DNA of 35,329 nucleotides. It comes from Eubacteriales bacterium. GTDB taxonomy: Bacteria; Bacillota; Clostridia; Lachnospirales; Lachnospiraceae. Below the pieces are notes generated by a model that saw only the letters and a list, made by a program, of their open reading frames with translations, was not told the DNA's origin and did no database searches. Location of the stretch: the NCBI GenBank assembly GCA_030524225.1, contig JAUNGV010000025.1:1-35329 (forward strand), written 5' to 3'. The position numbers were made by a program, and so were the translations under genes. Numbering within the stretch: the first letter of the stretch is position 1; the number at the start of each line of letters is the position of its first letter. Shown piece by piece: positions 24,501-32,854 of the stretch.

Positions 24501-25582
24501 AAACGATCCTGATTTTGGGAAACTCCTCTGCGGGGCTCTATGATTTCAGAAACGAGCTCGTGCAGGAACTGCTTGCGAAATACCGGGTGATCGTCAGTCT
24601 GCCGGACGAGGTCAAAACGGGACTGCTGGCGGCGCAGGGCTGTGAAATCGTGCACACGCCGATCAACCGGCGCGGCATGAATCCGGCGCAGGATCTGGGG
24701 CTCTTGCGGGCGTACCGCGCGCTGCTGAAACAGTACAGACCGGATCTCGTGCTGACCTATACGATCAAGCCGAATGTGTACGGCGGAATGGCCTGCGCGG
24801 CGGCGGGGGTGCCGTATCTGGCGACGGTGACGGGACTGGGCAGCGCGTTCCAGAAGAAAGGGGCGATGCTGGCTGTGATCCGCGGACTGTACCGCGCGGG
24901 ACTGCGCCGTGCCTCCTGCGTCTTTTTTCAGAACGAGGAGAACCGGCGTATTTTCAAAGAGGGGCGGATTCTGCGGGGGCGGGACAGACTGGTGTCCGGT
25001 TCGGGCGTGAATCTGGAGAAGCACCCCTTCTCCGAGTATCCGGCCGGGGAGGAGACACGATTTCTGTATGTCGGACGGATGATGCGGGAGAAGGGAATCG
25101 GGGAGTTCCTGCAGGCGGCCGGGGAGCTGGCCTCCGACAAGGTGTGCTTTGAGCTGCTGGGCTACTGCGATGAGGACTGGCAGGAGGCGCTGGATGCGGC
25201 TCAGAAGCAGGGGAAGATCCGCCAGCTCGGCTTCGATCCGGAGGTGCAGTCCTATTACGAGCGGTGTTCCGCAGTGGTTCTGCCGACGTATCACGAGGGC
25301 ATGTCCAATGTGCTGATGGAGGCGTCGGCCTCCGGAAGACCGGTGATAGCCTCCGATATTCCGGGATGCCGGGAAATCTTTGAAGAGGGAAAGACGGGCT
25401 TCGGGTGCGCGCCGCGCAGCGCTGAAGCCCTGACGCAGGCGCTGCGGAAATTCCTCTCCCTCTCCGCATCGGAGCGGGCCGCGATGGGGCGGGCCGCCCA
25501 CGAGAAGATGGCGGCGCAGTTTGACCGGAGCGGAGTGGTCGCGGCATACAGGGAAGAAATTGCGAGGATCGCTCCGGAATGA
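24497..25582 (+). CDS. GT4 family glycosyltransferase (PglA-like)
   Basis: This 361-residue GT-B enzyme probably adds the second sugar to the lipid-linked acceptor. LTYTIKPNVYGGMACAAAGV and TVTGLGSAF in the N-terminal domain are typical of PglA/WcfN-like GT4 enzymes. FLYVGRMMREKGIGEFLQAA opens the donor-binding domain. HEGMSNVLMEASASGRPVIASD holds the EX7E pair (Glu267 and Glu275). No membrane helix is obvious. The start overlaps the ATP-grasp stop by four bases. PglA itself transfers GalNAc, but the donor here cannot be read from the sequence. Confidence 0.82.
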   Translation: MKTILILGNSSAGLYDFRNELVQELLAKYRVIVSLPDEVKTGLLAAQGCEIVHTPINRRGMNPAQDLGLLRAYRALLKQYRPDLVLTYTIKPNVYGGMACAAAGVPYLATVTGLGSAFQKKGAMLAVIRGLYRAGLRRASCVFFQNEENRRIFKEGRILRGRDRLVSGSGVNLEKHPFSEYPAGEETRFLYVGRMMREKGIGEFLQAAGELASDKVCFELLGYCDEDWQEALDAAQKQGKIRQLGFDPEVQSYYERCSAVVLPTYHEGMSNVLMEASASGRPVIASDIPGCREIFEEGKTGFGCAPRSAEALTQALRKFLSLSASERAAMGRAAHEKMAAQFDRSGVVAAYREEIARIAPE

Positions 25583-25599
25583 TGATTTTTATGGTACAA

Positions 25600-25716
25600 T
25601 ACAACTTTGTAAGGGCACAAAGTTGTATCGAAGCGCCGTCGGCGCTTCGGGGTATACTGAAATTTGCAGCAGGGCACAAAGTTGTATATTTTATCGAAGC
25701 GCCGTCGGCGCTTCGG
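25600..25716. repeat. Two modular palindromes (AAAGTTGTA plus CGAAGCGCC hairpin)
   Basis: TACAACTTTGT (25600-25610) pairs with ACAAAGTTGTA (25617-25627). The hairpin CGAAGCGCCG-T-CGGCGCTTCG follows (25629-25649). A second copy of GGGCACAAAGTTGTAT starts at 25672 and leads, after an extra seven AT bases, into the same CGAAGC hairpin (25695-25715). The arrangement matches 6462-6492, but the stem interior differs. A weak TTGCAG (25664) to TATTTT (25687) pair, 17 bases apart, could be a promoter for the next gene. I would not rely on it. Confidence 0.8.
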
Positions 25717-25763
25717 CGGGAAGTAAAGTAAGCAGCAGGACACAGGGAATGAAGGAGACGGTT

Positions 25764-27080
25764 ATGGACTTGTATGAAAAGCTGTTGAGCGGAGAAGAGA
25801 AACTGGCGTTGGTGGGGCTTGGTTATGTGGGAATGCCGATTGCCGTGGCCTTTGCGAAAAAGATCAAGGTTGTGGGATTTGATCTGAACGCAGCCAAAAT
25901 CGAGCAGTACAGAAACGGCGTGGATCCGACGAGAGAGGTCGGAGACGACGCGATCCGGGAGACGGCGGTGGAATTTACCGCGGATCCTGCGAAACTCAGG
26001 GAGGCGAAGTTCCATATTGTGGCGGTTCCGACGCCGGTCAATGACGACCATACGCCGGATCTGACGCCGGTGGAGGGAGCCAGCCGGATTCTGGGACAGA
26101 ATCTGACGAAGGGGAGCGTCGTAGTATTTGAGTCCACGGTGTATCCGGGCGTCACGGAGGATATCTGCGTGCCGATTCTGGAGAAGGAGTCGGGACTGAA
26201 ATGCGGCGTGGATTTCAAGATCGGTTATTCGCCGGAGCGGATCAACCCGGGCGATAAGGTACACCGCCTGGAGACGATCGTCAAGATAGTATCCGGTATG
26301 GATGCGGAGACGCTGGATACGGTGGCGAAGGTGTACGAGCTGGTTGTGGCGGCGGGCGTGCACCGCGCGGAGTCCATCAAGGTGGCGGAGGCGGCCAAGG
26401 TCATTGAGAACAGCCAGCGCGACATCAATATCGCGTTCATGAACGAGCTCTCCATTATTTTCCATAAAATGGGGATCGACACGAAGTCGGTTCTCGAGGC
26501 GGCCGGGACGAAGTGGAACTTCCTGCACTTTGCGCCGGGACTGGTCGGCGGCCACTGCATCGGCGTCGATCCGTATTACCTGACGTACAAGGCGGAGGAG
26601 CTGGGATACCACTCGCAGATCATTCTCTCCGGGAGACGGATCAACGACGATATGGGCAAGTACGTCGCGGAGTGCCTGGTGAAGGAGCTGATTGCGAACG
26701 ATCTGCCGGTCAAGCACGCCAGAGTGGCGATTCTCGGCTTTACCTTCAAGGAGAACTGCCCGGATACGAGAAATACGAAGGTCATCGACATCTACCGGGA
26801 ACTCGGGGAGTACGGAATTGTTCCGGTTGTGGTGGATCCCGAGGCGGATGCTGACGAGGCGAAGCGCCTTTATGGCATAGAATTCTCCGGTATGGAGGAC
26901 GTCAGGGACATGGACGCGGTGATCATCGCGGTCAGCCACAGGGAATTTGAGAACTTTACGCCGGCGGACATCGCGGGATTCTTTAATCCGGCGCACAGGA
27001 CGAAGGTCTTCGTCGATCTGAAGGGAATCTTCAATAAGGACGACTATCAGGCTCCGGATTTCGATTACTGGAGATTGTAG
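25764..27080 (+). CDS. UDP-N-acetylhexosamine 6-dehydrogenase (WbpO/TviB/WecC group)
   Basis: This 438-residue NAD-dependent enzyme oxidises C6 of a UDP-HexNAc in two steps to give an acidic sugar. LALVGLGYVGMPIAVAFAKK is the NAD-binding fold. The catalytic cysteine is Cys265 in GGHCIGVDPYYL; that form is typical of the WbpO/TviB/WecC group, whereas UDP-glucose dehydrogenases have GGSCFPKD. FTFKENCPDTRNTKVIDI is the C-terminal domain signature. The likely product is UDP-GalNAcA or UDP-ManNAcA, which would make the polysaccharide acidic. AAGGAG lies six bases before the ATG at 25764; an ATG at 25749 is a weaker alternative. It closes the polysaccharide locus, and structured repeats separate it from the GT4 gene. 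Confidence 0.87.
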   Translation: MDLYEKLLSGEEKLALVGLGYVGMPIAVAFAKKIKVVGFDLNAAKIEQYRNGVDPTREVGDDAIRETAVEFTADPAKLREAKFHIVAVPTPVNDDHTPDLTPVEGASRILGQNLTKGSVVVFESTVYPGVTEDICVPILEKESGLKCGVDFKIGYSPERINPGDKVHRLETIVKIVSGMDAETLDTVAKVYELVVAAGVHRAESIKVAEAAKVIENSQRDINIAFMNELSIIFHKMGIDTKSVLEAAGTKWNFLHFAPGLVGGHCIGVDPYYLTYKAEELGYHSQIILSGRRINDDMGKYVAECLVKELIANDLPVKHARVAILGFTFKENCPDTRNTKVIDIYRELGEYGIVPVVVDPEADADEAKRLYGIEFSGMEDVRDMDAVIIAVSHREFENFTPADIAGFFNPAHRTKVFVDLKGIFNKDDYQAPDFDYWRL

Positions 27081-27094
27081 GAAGGGAATCAATC

Positions 27095-27130
27095 ATGGCG
27101 GCAGGAGACGGACAGGGGCACTGCCGCCGT
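27095..27130 (+). other. GC-rich hairpin after the dehydrogenase gene
   Basis: ATGGCGGCAG (27095-27104) pairs with CTGCCGCCGT (27121-27130), with one T-G pair. TTTTT occurs only 13 bases later, so it is a poor intrinsic terminator. It may still mark the end of the polysaccharide message. Confidence 0.4.
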
Positions 27131-27137
27131 GCGGAGG

Positions 27138-27167
27138 CTGTCATTTTTCAGGCGGATGTTATATAAT
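27138..27167 (+). promoter_or_regulatory. Promoter of the phosphofructokinase gene
   Basis: CTGTCA (27138-27143) and a perfect TATAAT (27162-27167) are 18 bases apart. They lie 35 bases ahead of the start codon, so the leader is very short. Confidence 0.65.
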
Positions 27168-27201
27168 AGTCCCATATCAATCATTAAGGAGGACAGGCAG
27201 G

Positions 27202-28278
27202 ATGATGAGAATCGGTATGCTTACCAGCGGAGGCGACTGTCAGGCGCTGAATGCGGCAATGCGGGGCGTTGTGAAGACTGTGATCAACAACAGCAAGGAG
27301 CCGGTGGAATTTTATGGATTCGAAGACGGCTACAAAGGGCTGATTTACGGCAAGTTCAGGATGCTGCAGGGATCTGATTTCTCCGGTATTCTGACGAGAG
27401 GCGGTACGATTCTCGGAACAAGCCGCGTTCCGTTTAAGACGATTCACGAGCCGGACAAGAACGGCCTCGACAAGGTGGAGGCGATGAAGCAGACGTACCA
27501 CAAGCTGCAGCTGGACTGCCTTGTGATGCTCGGCGGCAACGGCTCTCACAAGACGGCCAATCTCTTAAAGAGCGAAGGGCTGAATGTTGTGACGCTGCCC
27601 AAGACGATCGACAATGACCTCTGGGGAACCGACATGACGTTTGGATTCCAGAGCGCGGTGGATATCGCGACGGACGCCATCGACTGCATTCACACGACGG
27701 CCAACTCGCACGGGCGCGTGTTTATCGTGGAGATCATGGGACATAAGGTGGGATGGCTCCCGCTGAATGCCGGCATGGCAGGCGGCGCGGATATTATCCT
27801 GATTCCGGAGATTCCGTACGACATCAACAAGGTCATCGATAAGATTGAGGAGAGAGACCGCACGGGAAGCCGCTTTACGATTCTTGCAGTGGCGGAGGGA
27901 GCGATCTCCAAAGAGGACGCAAAGCTCTCCAAGAAAGAGTATGCGAAGAAACTCGCCAATTACAAATTCCCGTCCGTTTCCTACGAGGTGGCGGCTGCGA
28001 TTCAGGAGAAAACAGGGCGCGAGGTGCGTGTCACGGTTCCGGGACACATGCAGCGCGGCGGAAGTCCCTGCCCGTACGACCGCGTGTTTGCGAGCCGTCT
28101 GGGTGCTGAGGCGGGCAAGCTGATCTTAAAAGGCGAGTTCGGCTATATGGTCGCTTATAAGAATCGGGAAATGGTCAAGATGCCGCTGGAAAAGGTGGCG
28201 GGCAAATTAAAGACCGTCTCGCCGGACGCGGACATCATTAAAGAAGCAAAGCTGCTGGGAATCTGCTTCGGCGACTGA
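27202..28278 (+). CDS. 6-phosphofructokinase (mixed ATP/PPi-type subgroup)
   Basis: This 358-residue enzyme phosphorylates fructose 6-phosphate to the 1,6-bisphosphate in glycolysis. MLTSGGDCQALNAAMRGVV is the family start. LGGNGSHKTANLL (110-122) replaces the usual GGDGS, so the position of the Mg-ATP aspartate is Asn113, with Gly114 kept. PKTIDNDLWGTDMTFGF has Lys134, where classical ATP enzymes have glycine. Gly at the first and Lys at the second position is the pattern of the mixed-substrate subgroup. Therefore the phosphoryl donor, ATP or pyrophosphate, is uncertain. GHKVGWLPLNAGMAGGADIILIPE and HMQRGGSPCPYDR are other family blocks. AAGGAGG sits nine bases before the ATG, with its own promoter. 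Confidence 0.88.
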   Translation: MMRIGMLTSGGDCQALNAAMRGVVKTVINNSKEPVEFYGFEDGYKGLIYGKFRMLQGSDFSGILTRGGTILGTSRVPFKTIHEPDKNGLDKVEAMKQTYHKLQLDCLVMLGGNGSHKTANLLKSEGLNVVTLPKTIDNDLWGTDMTFGFQSAVDIATDAIDCIHTTANSHGRVFIVEIMGHKVGWLPLNAGMAGGADIILIPEIPYDINKVIDKIEERDRTGSRFTILAVAEGAISKEDAKLSKKEYAKKLANYKFPSVSYEVAAAIQEKTGREVRVTVPGHMQRGGSPCPYDRVFASRLGAEAGKLILKGEFGYMVAYKNREMVKMPLEKVAGKLKTVSPDADIIKEAKLLGICFGD

Positions 28279-28410
28279 GCGCAGAACACAGATTCCGGCG
28301 GCAGGTATCAGCTCAGGCGGAATCTGCACCGTGAGCAGCCTGAAATGCATGTGCAGGGCTTGCGTTGTGGGAAACCTGCATGTCTGGACAAGTCATGCGA
28401 ATCGGATCCG

Positions 28411-28450
28411 GCGCGTCCGGGGGAGTGTCCCCGGCGCGCTGCTTTCCTTT
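28411..28450 (+). terminator. Probable terminator of the phosphofructokinase gene
   Basis: GCGCG-T-CCGGGG (28411-28422) pairs with CCCCGGCGCGC (28429-28439), with one bulged T and a GAGTGT loop. The following TGCTTTCCTTTT is T-rich but interrupted. It lies about 130 bases after the stop codon. Confidence 0.6.
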
Positions 28451-28534
28451 TGGCATGGCTTGTCTGTTTTTATGACGCGGGAATACGCAGGGAACGGTCC
28501 GGGAATGTGCAGGGAACACAGGGAAGGGTTCGTC

Positions 28535-28600
28535 GGTTTCCGGTGACAGGTTCTGATGAAAGTTTCTGATGAAGGTTTCCGGTGAAATTTTCGGTGAAAT
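28535..28600 (+). repeat. Five degenerate 12-14 bp tandem repeats before dnaX
   Basis: Successive units read GGTTTCCGGTGACA, GGTTCTGATGAA, AGTTTCTGATGAA, GGTTTCCGGTGAAA and TTTTCGGTGAAAT. They share GTTTCNGRTGAAA. The array ends 57 bases before the dnaX start codon. Confidence 0.7.
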
Positions 28601-28657
28601 GGAAAGAGGGAACGCCGCAGGCAGAGGCGGCAGACAGAGAACAGGAGAAACGCAGAC

Positions 28658-30442
28658 ATGGCGCAGGAACAACAGACGCATTATCTCGCTTTATACCGCA
28701 AATACAGACCTCGCACCTTTGAGGATGTCTGGGGACGGGACACGATTGTCAGAACGCTGAAGAACCAGATCATCTCCGGGCGGATCGGACACAGCTATCT
28801 GTTCTGCGGGACACGGGGCACCGGCAAGACGACAATCGCAAAGATCTATGCGCGCGCCGTCAACTGCGAGCATCCGGCGGACGGGAGCCCCTGCGGAGAA
28901 TGCCCCTCCTGCCAGGCGATTGCGCGGGACGCGAGTCTGAACGTCGTGGAGATGGATGCGGCCTCGAACAACGGCGTTGATGATATTCGGAACATCATCG
29001 ATGAGGTCTCCTACTCGCCGACGCAGGGCAGATACCGGGTGTATATCATCGACGAGGTGCATATGCTTTCGACACCGGCCTTTAATGCCCTGCTCAAAAC
29101 GCTGGAGGAGCCGCCTTCCTATGCGATCTTTATTCTGGCGACGACGGAGCCGAATAAGCTGCCGATCACGATTCTCTCCCGCTGTCAGCGCTATGATTTC
29201 GGACGGCTTTCGGCGGAGACGATCATGGGAAGGCTCCGGGAGGTGGCGCAGCGGGAGGATCTGACGATCGAGGAGAGGGCGCTGCACTATATTGCGGTGG
29301 CGGCCGACGGATCCATGCGGGACGGCCTCAGCCTCCTCGATCAGTGCAACGCGTTTAACTATGGAAATGACACCCTCACCTACGACAAGACGCTGGAAAT
29401 TCTCGGTGCGGTCGATGCGGGAATATTTGCCGATCTGTTTGAGGCGGTCAATCAGAGCAGGGTCAGGGAAGCGCTGGAGATTCTGGATTCCATTCTTCTG
29501 CAGGGGCGGGAGCTGGTGCAGTTTGTGACGGATTTTATCTGGTATCTGCGCAATCTGATGCTGCTCAAGGCCTCGGAGGAGACGAAGGATTCCCTGGATG
29601 TCTCGGCTGAGCATCTTGAGCGCATGTTGGAAAATGCGAGGGCGAGCGAGCTCTCCGCGATCATGCGCTATCTCAGGGTAATGTCGGCGCTGACGGAGCA
29701 GATCCGGTACTCCTCCAACCGCAGGATTCTGACCGAAATGGCGCTGATTCGTCTCTGTGAGCCTGCCATGGAGAGTGACCGTGATTCTCTGGCGGAGAGA
29801 ATCCGGGCACTGGAGCGTCAGCTCCTTTCGGATGAGAAGATTCTGGCGGAGTTAAGACAGGGCGGCGTTTTTCTGGGCGCGGAGGGAAGCATGAACGGCG
29901 CGCCGAATAATGCGGCCTTCGGCGGCGCAGCCGGGGGAGTGGGCGGCATGGAGGACTTCGCAGGGGAAGAGCCGGGAAGAGCGGGCGGCAGGACGCCGGG
30001 GAGCGACGCTCCGGGGGCTGCGGCGAGTCCGGCGGATGGCGGGGCTGCTCCCGCATCCCGGGCAGGGAGACAGAGACCGGCTCTTCCTTCGGCGGTGCCG
30101 GAGGATGTCAGAAATATCGCGGGCCGCTGGAGCGCCCTTATCTCGGGAATGCCTCCGGGACTGGAAAAGGTAAGCCTCCAGCGGGCGCAGCTGAGCGTCG
30201 GGGAGCGGGGGCAGCTTGTGATTGTCTTTGATAATTTTATCTCGGCGGAGCAGTTTATCGCCAGAGAACAGAACCGGACGTGGCTCCAGGCCTATCTGGC
30301 GGAGAGAACCGGAAAGAGCGTGGAGATCGAGTACAAATCCCTTGACAAGGGCGAAAAATTCTCGGACAATTATGTAGATTTACGAGAGGTGGTCAGGATG
30401 AACGTCGAGGTGCAGGACATTCCTCCGCGGGAGGAGCTGTAG
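28658..30442 (+). CDS. dnaX: DNA polymerase III subunit gamma/tau
   Basis: This 594-residue protein is the ATPase of the clamp loader and organises the replication fork. The AAA+ domain starts LALYRKYRPRTFEDVWGRD and has Walker A GTRGTGKTT (51-59). The zinc module uses Cys70, Cys79, Cys82 and Cys85. YIIDEVHMLS is Walker B, and ILSRCQRYDF carries the SRC motif with the arginine finger. A Gly/Ala/Pro-rich linker (about 405-475) leads to the C-terminal tau domain, which contacts the polymerase. The full frame continues to 594 residues with no obvious frameshift signal at the linker. AGGAG precedes the ATG. It heads the conserved trio dnaX, ybaB/ebfC, recR. Confidence 0.95.
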   Translation: MAQEQQTHYLALYRKYRPRTFEDVWGRDTIVRTLKNQIISGRIGHSYLFCGTRGTGKTTIAKIYARAVNCEHPADGSPCGECPSCQAIARDASLNVVEMDAASNNGVDDIRNIIDEVSYSPTQGRYRVYIIDEVHMLSTPAFNALLKTLEEPPSYAIFILATTEPNKLPITILSRCQRYDFGRLSAETIMGRLREVAQREDLTIEERALHYIAVAADGSMRDGLSLLDQCNAFNYGNDTLTYDKTLEILGAVDAGIFADLFEAVNQSRVREALEILDSILLQGRELVQFVTDFIWYLRNLMLLKASEETKDSLDVSAEHLERMLENARASELSAIMRYLRVMSALTEQIRYSSNRRILTEMALIRLCEPAMESDRDSLAERIRALERQLLSDEKILAELRQGGVFLGAEGSMNGAPNNAAFGGAAGGVGGMEDFAGEEPGRAGGRTPGSDAPGAAASPADGGAAPASRAGRQRPALPSAVPEDVRNIAGRWSALISGMPPGLEKVSLQRAQLSVGERGQLVIVFDNFISAEQFIAREQNRTWLQAYLAERTGKSVEIEYKSLDKGEKFSDNYVDLREVVRMNVEVQDIPPREEL

Positions 30443-30588
30443 AGGCGGAAGACTGCCGGAACGTGACGGAAGCAGCGGGTACAGCCGGCAGCCGGCGCAG
30501 ACAAAAGCGTGACCGGTACAGGCAGGCAGCGCACATTCAGGCCCGCCGGACAGGATCAGGAATCGGGTGACAAGGAGGATATACGGAA

Positions 30589-30921
30589 ATGGCAAAACGA
30601 GGAGGATTCCCGGGCGGTATGCCGGGCAGCATGAGCACATTGATGAAACAGGCGCAGAGAATGCAGCGCCAGATGGAGGAGAGCAAGAAAGCTCTCGAGG
30701 AAAAAGAGTTTTCCGCCAAGGCGGGAGGCGGAGCTGTTGAGGTGACGGTGGACGGAGCCAAAACAGTCAAGGGAATCAGGATTGCGCCGGAGGCTGTCGA
30801 TCCGGAGGACGTCGAGATGCTGCAGGATATGATTGTGGCGGCGGTCAATGAGGCGATGAAGCAGGTGGATGAGGCGAGTGAACAGCTGCTCGGCGGCATG
30901 ACCGGCGGACTGGGCTTCTAG
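30589..30921 (+). CDS. ebfC: YbaB/EbfC nucleoid-associated protein
   Basis: This 110-residue protein belongs to the small, dimeric DNA-binding YbaB/EbfC family. [45 protein letters not shown] has the family layout: a long charged helix, then a beta-hairpin, with a second helix after [19 protein letters not shown]. The Gly/Met-rich ends ([15 protein letters not shown] and GGMTGGLGF) are usual. AAGGAGG sits ten bases before the ATG. The position between dnaX and recR is conserved in Firmicutes and supports the call. Its role in recombination or nucleoid organisation is known only in general terms. Confidence 0.93.
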   Translation: MAKRGGFPGGMPGSMSTLMKQAQRMQRQMEESKKALEEKEFSAKAGGGAVEVTVDGAKTVKGIRIAPEAVDPEDVEMLQDMIVAAVNEAMKQVDEASEQLLGGMTGGLGF

Positions 30922-30932
30922 GGGGCAGGTCG

Positions 30933-31529
30933 TTGGAACTTTACAGCGGACACATCAACAAATTAATTGAGGAACTGGCGGCGCTTCCGGGAATCGGAGG
31001 AAAGTCCGCACAGCGTCTCGCTTTTTATATCATCGGAATGTCTCCGGCGCGGGTGAAGCGTCTTTCGGATACCATTGTGGCGGCCAAGGAGAATGTGCAT
31101 TACTGTCAGGTCTGTCAGAATCTGACGGATGCGCAGATCTGTCCGATCTGCGCCAATGTCAAGCGGGATCACAGCACGATTATGGTGGTGGAGAACTCCC
31201 GGGATCTGGCGGCCTATGAGAAAACCGGAAAATATGAAGGCCTGTATCACGTCCTGCACGGGGCAATCTCTCCGATGCTGGGAATCGGACCGAATGATAT
31301 CCGGCTCAAAGAACTGATGAGCCGTCTGACCGACGGGGTACAGGAGGTTATCATCGCGACGAACTCGAGCCTCGAAGGGGAGACGACGGCGATGTATATC
31401 AGCAAGCTGATTAAGCCGATGGGAATTAAGGTAACACGGATCGCGAGCGGCGTACCGGTTGGCGGCGATCTGGAGTATATTGACGAGGTGACATTGCTGC
31501 GGGCGCTCGAGGGGCGCACCGAGGTGTAG
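30933..31529 (+). CDS. recR: Recombination mediator protein RecR
   Basis: This 198-residue protein acts with RecF and RecO to load RecA at gaps in DNA. The helix-hairpin-helix [21 protein letters not shown] starts the protein. A zinc site is formed by Cys58, Cys61, Cys70 and Cys73 in HYCQVCQ...CPIC. The Toprim domain follows with [17 protein letters not shown] and [14 protein letters not shown]. The start is a TTG at 30933, 11 bases after the previous stop, with GGGGGCAGG upstream. Length and motifs match the family. It is cotranscribed with ebfC. Confidence 0.95.
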   Translation: MELYSGHINKLIEELAALPGIGGKSAQRLAFYIIGMSPARVKRLSDTIVAAKENVHYCQVCQNLTDAQICPICANVKRDHSTIMVVENSRDLAAYEKTGKYEGLYHVLHGAISPMLGIGPNDIRLKELMSRLTDGVQEVIIATNSSLEGETTAMYISKLIKPMGIKVTRIASGVPVGGDLEYIDEVTLLRALEGRTEV

Positions 31530-31649
31530 GAGCGGCAGCCGGAATACCGGAGCGGTGCTGGCTGACTGAGATGCGTGACGCGCATAATTCTTTCCGGGCA
31601 GAGCGCTGCCCGCAGAGCCGCAGACGGGGTGCGGCAGAAAGGGATCAGG

Positions 31650-32705
31650 ATGAGTGTGGCAAAGGAACATTACGGACTGACAGCAGATGGCAGAGAGATT
31701 TCTCTCTATACGATTGTGAGAGACGGGATCACGGCGAAGGTGACGGATTTTGGCGCGATTCTTGTTTCGCTTCTGGTTCCGGACCGGGACGGAGTGAGCT
31801 CGGATGTTGTGCTGGGCTATGATGCGGCAGAGGGGTATTTTGACAATTCCTGCTTTTTCGGCGCGACGGTAGGACCGAATGCGAACCGGATTGCGAATGC
31901 GTCTTTCTCACTGAACGGCCAGAAGTACAGCCTTCCGGTCAACGACGGTGTCAACAATCTGCATACCGACCAGGAGCTGGGACTCCACAAGAAACTGTGG
32001 GAAGCGCAGACGCAGGAGTACGGCGTGACGTTTAATGTGACGGTTCCGGACGGAGAGTGCGGCCTGCCGGGGAACCGTTCGTTTTCTGTGACCTATTCTC
32101 TGACAGAACAGGGCGGGCTGCTGCTCTCCTATCACGCGCAGTCTGATCAGGAAACCCTGATCAATCTGACGAACCATTCTTATTTCAATCTGGCGGGGCA
32201 TGGAGCGGGTTCCGTGCTGGAGCAGGAACTGAAGCTGTTCTGTTCCCACTATACGCCGGTGGTAAAAGGAGCGATTCCGACCGGGGAAATCCGGTCCGTG
32301 GAGGGATCGCCGTTTGATTTTACACAGAGCAAGACAATTGGAAAAGAGATCGATGCGGACTGTGAGCAGCTTGCTCTCGTCGGGGGCTACGATCATAATT
32401 TCTGCGTGGATGGCTACACCGGAGACGGGACGATGCGCCCGGTGGCTGCGGCGTATGATTCCCGGAGCGGCAGGGTGATGGAAGTGTTTACCACGCTTCC
32501 GGGCGTTCAGTTCTATGCGGGGAATTCGCTGGATGTCAGCGGCGGCAAGGACGGAGCGTTTTACGGGCCGCGCAGCGGATTTGCGCTGGAGACGCAGTTC
32601 TATCCGGACAGCGCGAACGAACCGACCTTCCCGCAGCCGTTCTTCGGGCCGGAGCATGCGTATGAATCGGCGACGGAGTATCGGTTTTCTGTAAAAAAGG
32701 CGTGA
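31650..32705 (+). CDS. galM: Aldose 1-epimerase (mutarotase)
   Basis: This 351-residue enzyme interconverts alpha and beta anomers of aldoses such as galactose and glucose in the cytosol. FFGATVGPNANRIANASFSLNGQKY and NLHTDQELGLHKKLW match GalM. The catalytic pair is visible as His176 in NHSYFNLAGH and Glu314 in FALETQFYPD. GGYDHNFC and TTLPGVQFYAGNSLD are further conserved blocks. I placed the start at the ATG at 31650 with AAAGGG six bases upstream; an open frame 25 codons further up is not supported. A small perfect hairpin (CGGGCAG / CTGCCCG, 31595-31612) lies in the 120-base gap after recR. No gal operon is nearby, so it may serve general sugar use. Confidence 0.93.
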   Translation: MSVAKEHYGLTADGREISLYTIVRDGITAKVTDFGAILVSLLVPDRDGVSSDVVLGYDAAEGYFDNSCFFGATVGPNANRIANASFSLNGQKYSLPVNDGVNNLHTDQELGLHKKLWEAQTQEYGVTFNVTVPDGECGLPGNRSFSVTYSLTEQGGLLLSYHAQSDQETLINLTNHSYFNLAGHGAGSVLEQELKLFCSHYTPVVKGAIPTGEIRSVEGSPFDFTQSKTIGKEIDADCEQLALVGGYDHNFCVDGYTGDGTMRPVAAAYDSRSGRVMEVFTTLPGVQFYAGNSLDVSGGKDGAFYGPRSGFALETQFYPDSANEPTFPQPFFGPEHAYESATEYRFSVKKA

Positions 32706-32854
32706 GAAGGTGAGACAGACGCATTCCGGTGCATGGAGGCTGGAGCAGGTGACTGCCGCACAGCCGGAGACAGGCGGGCGGCAGCTGCTGCCTCGTGTAT
32801 CAGAAGAGGGTAGGCAGAGCATGTCCTGTCCGGGAGCGTCTGGAAGAGGTGAGA

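Larger units (their letters stand above)
28279..28657 (+). other. Intergenic region between phosphofructokinase and dnaX
   Basis: I see no credible gene in this 379-base gap. It holds a bulged terminator at 28411-28450, a run of short degenerate repeats at 28535-28600 and the dnaX ribosome site. An SRP RNA is often found upstream of dnaX in Firmicutes, but its GGAAGG-type core is absent. No convincing promoter was found. Confidence 0.55.

Noticed and set aside
28279-28657. SRP RNA (scRNA) upstream of dnaX
   Set aside because: The conserved GUCAGG/GGAAGG-AAGCAG core was not found; only a terminator and short repeats are present.
30060-30140. Programmed frameshift making a short gamma form of DnaX
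   Set aside because: No A-rich slippery heptamer was seen near the linker; the full frame stays open to the tau C-terminus.
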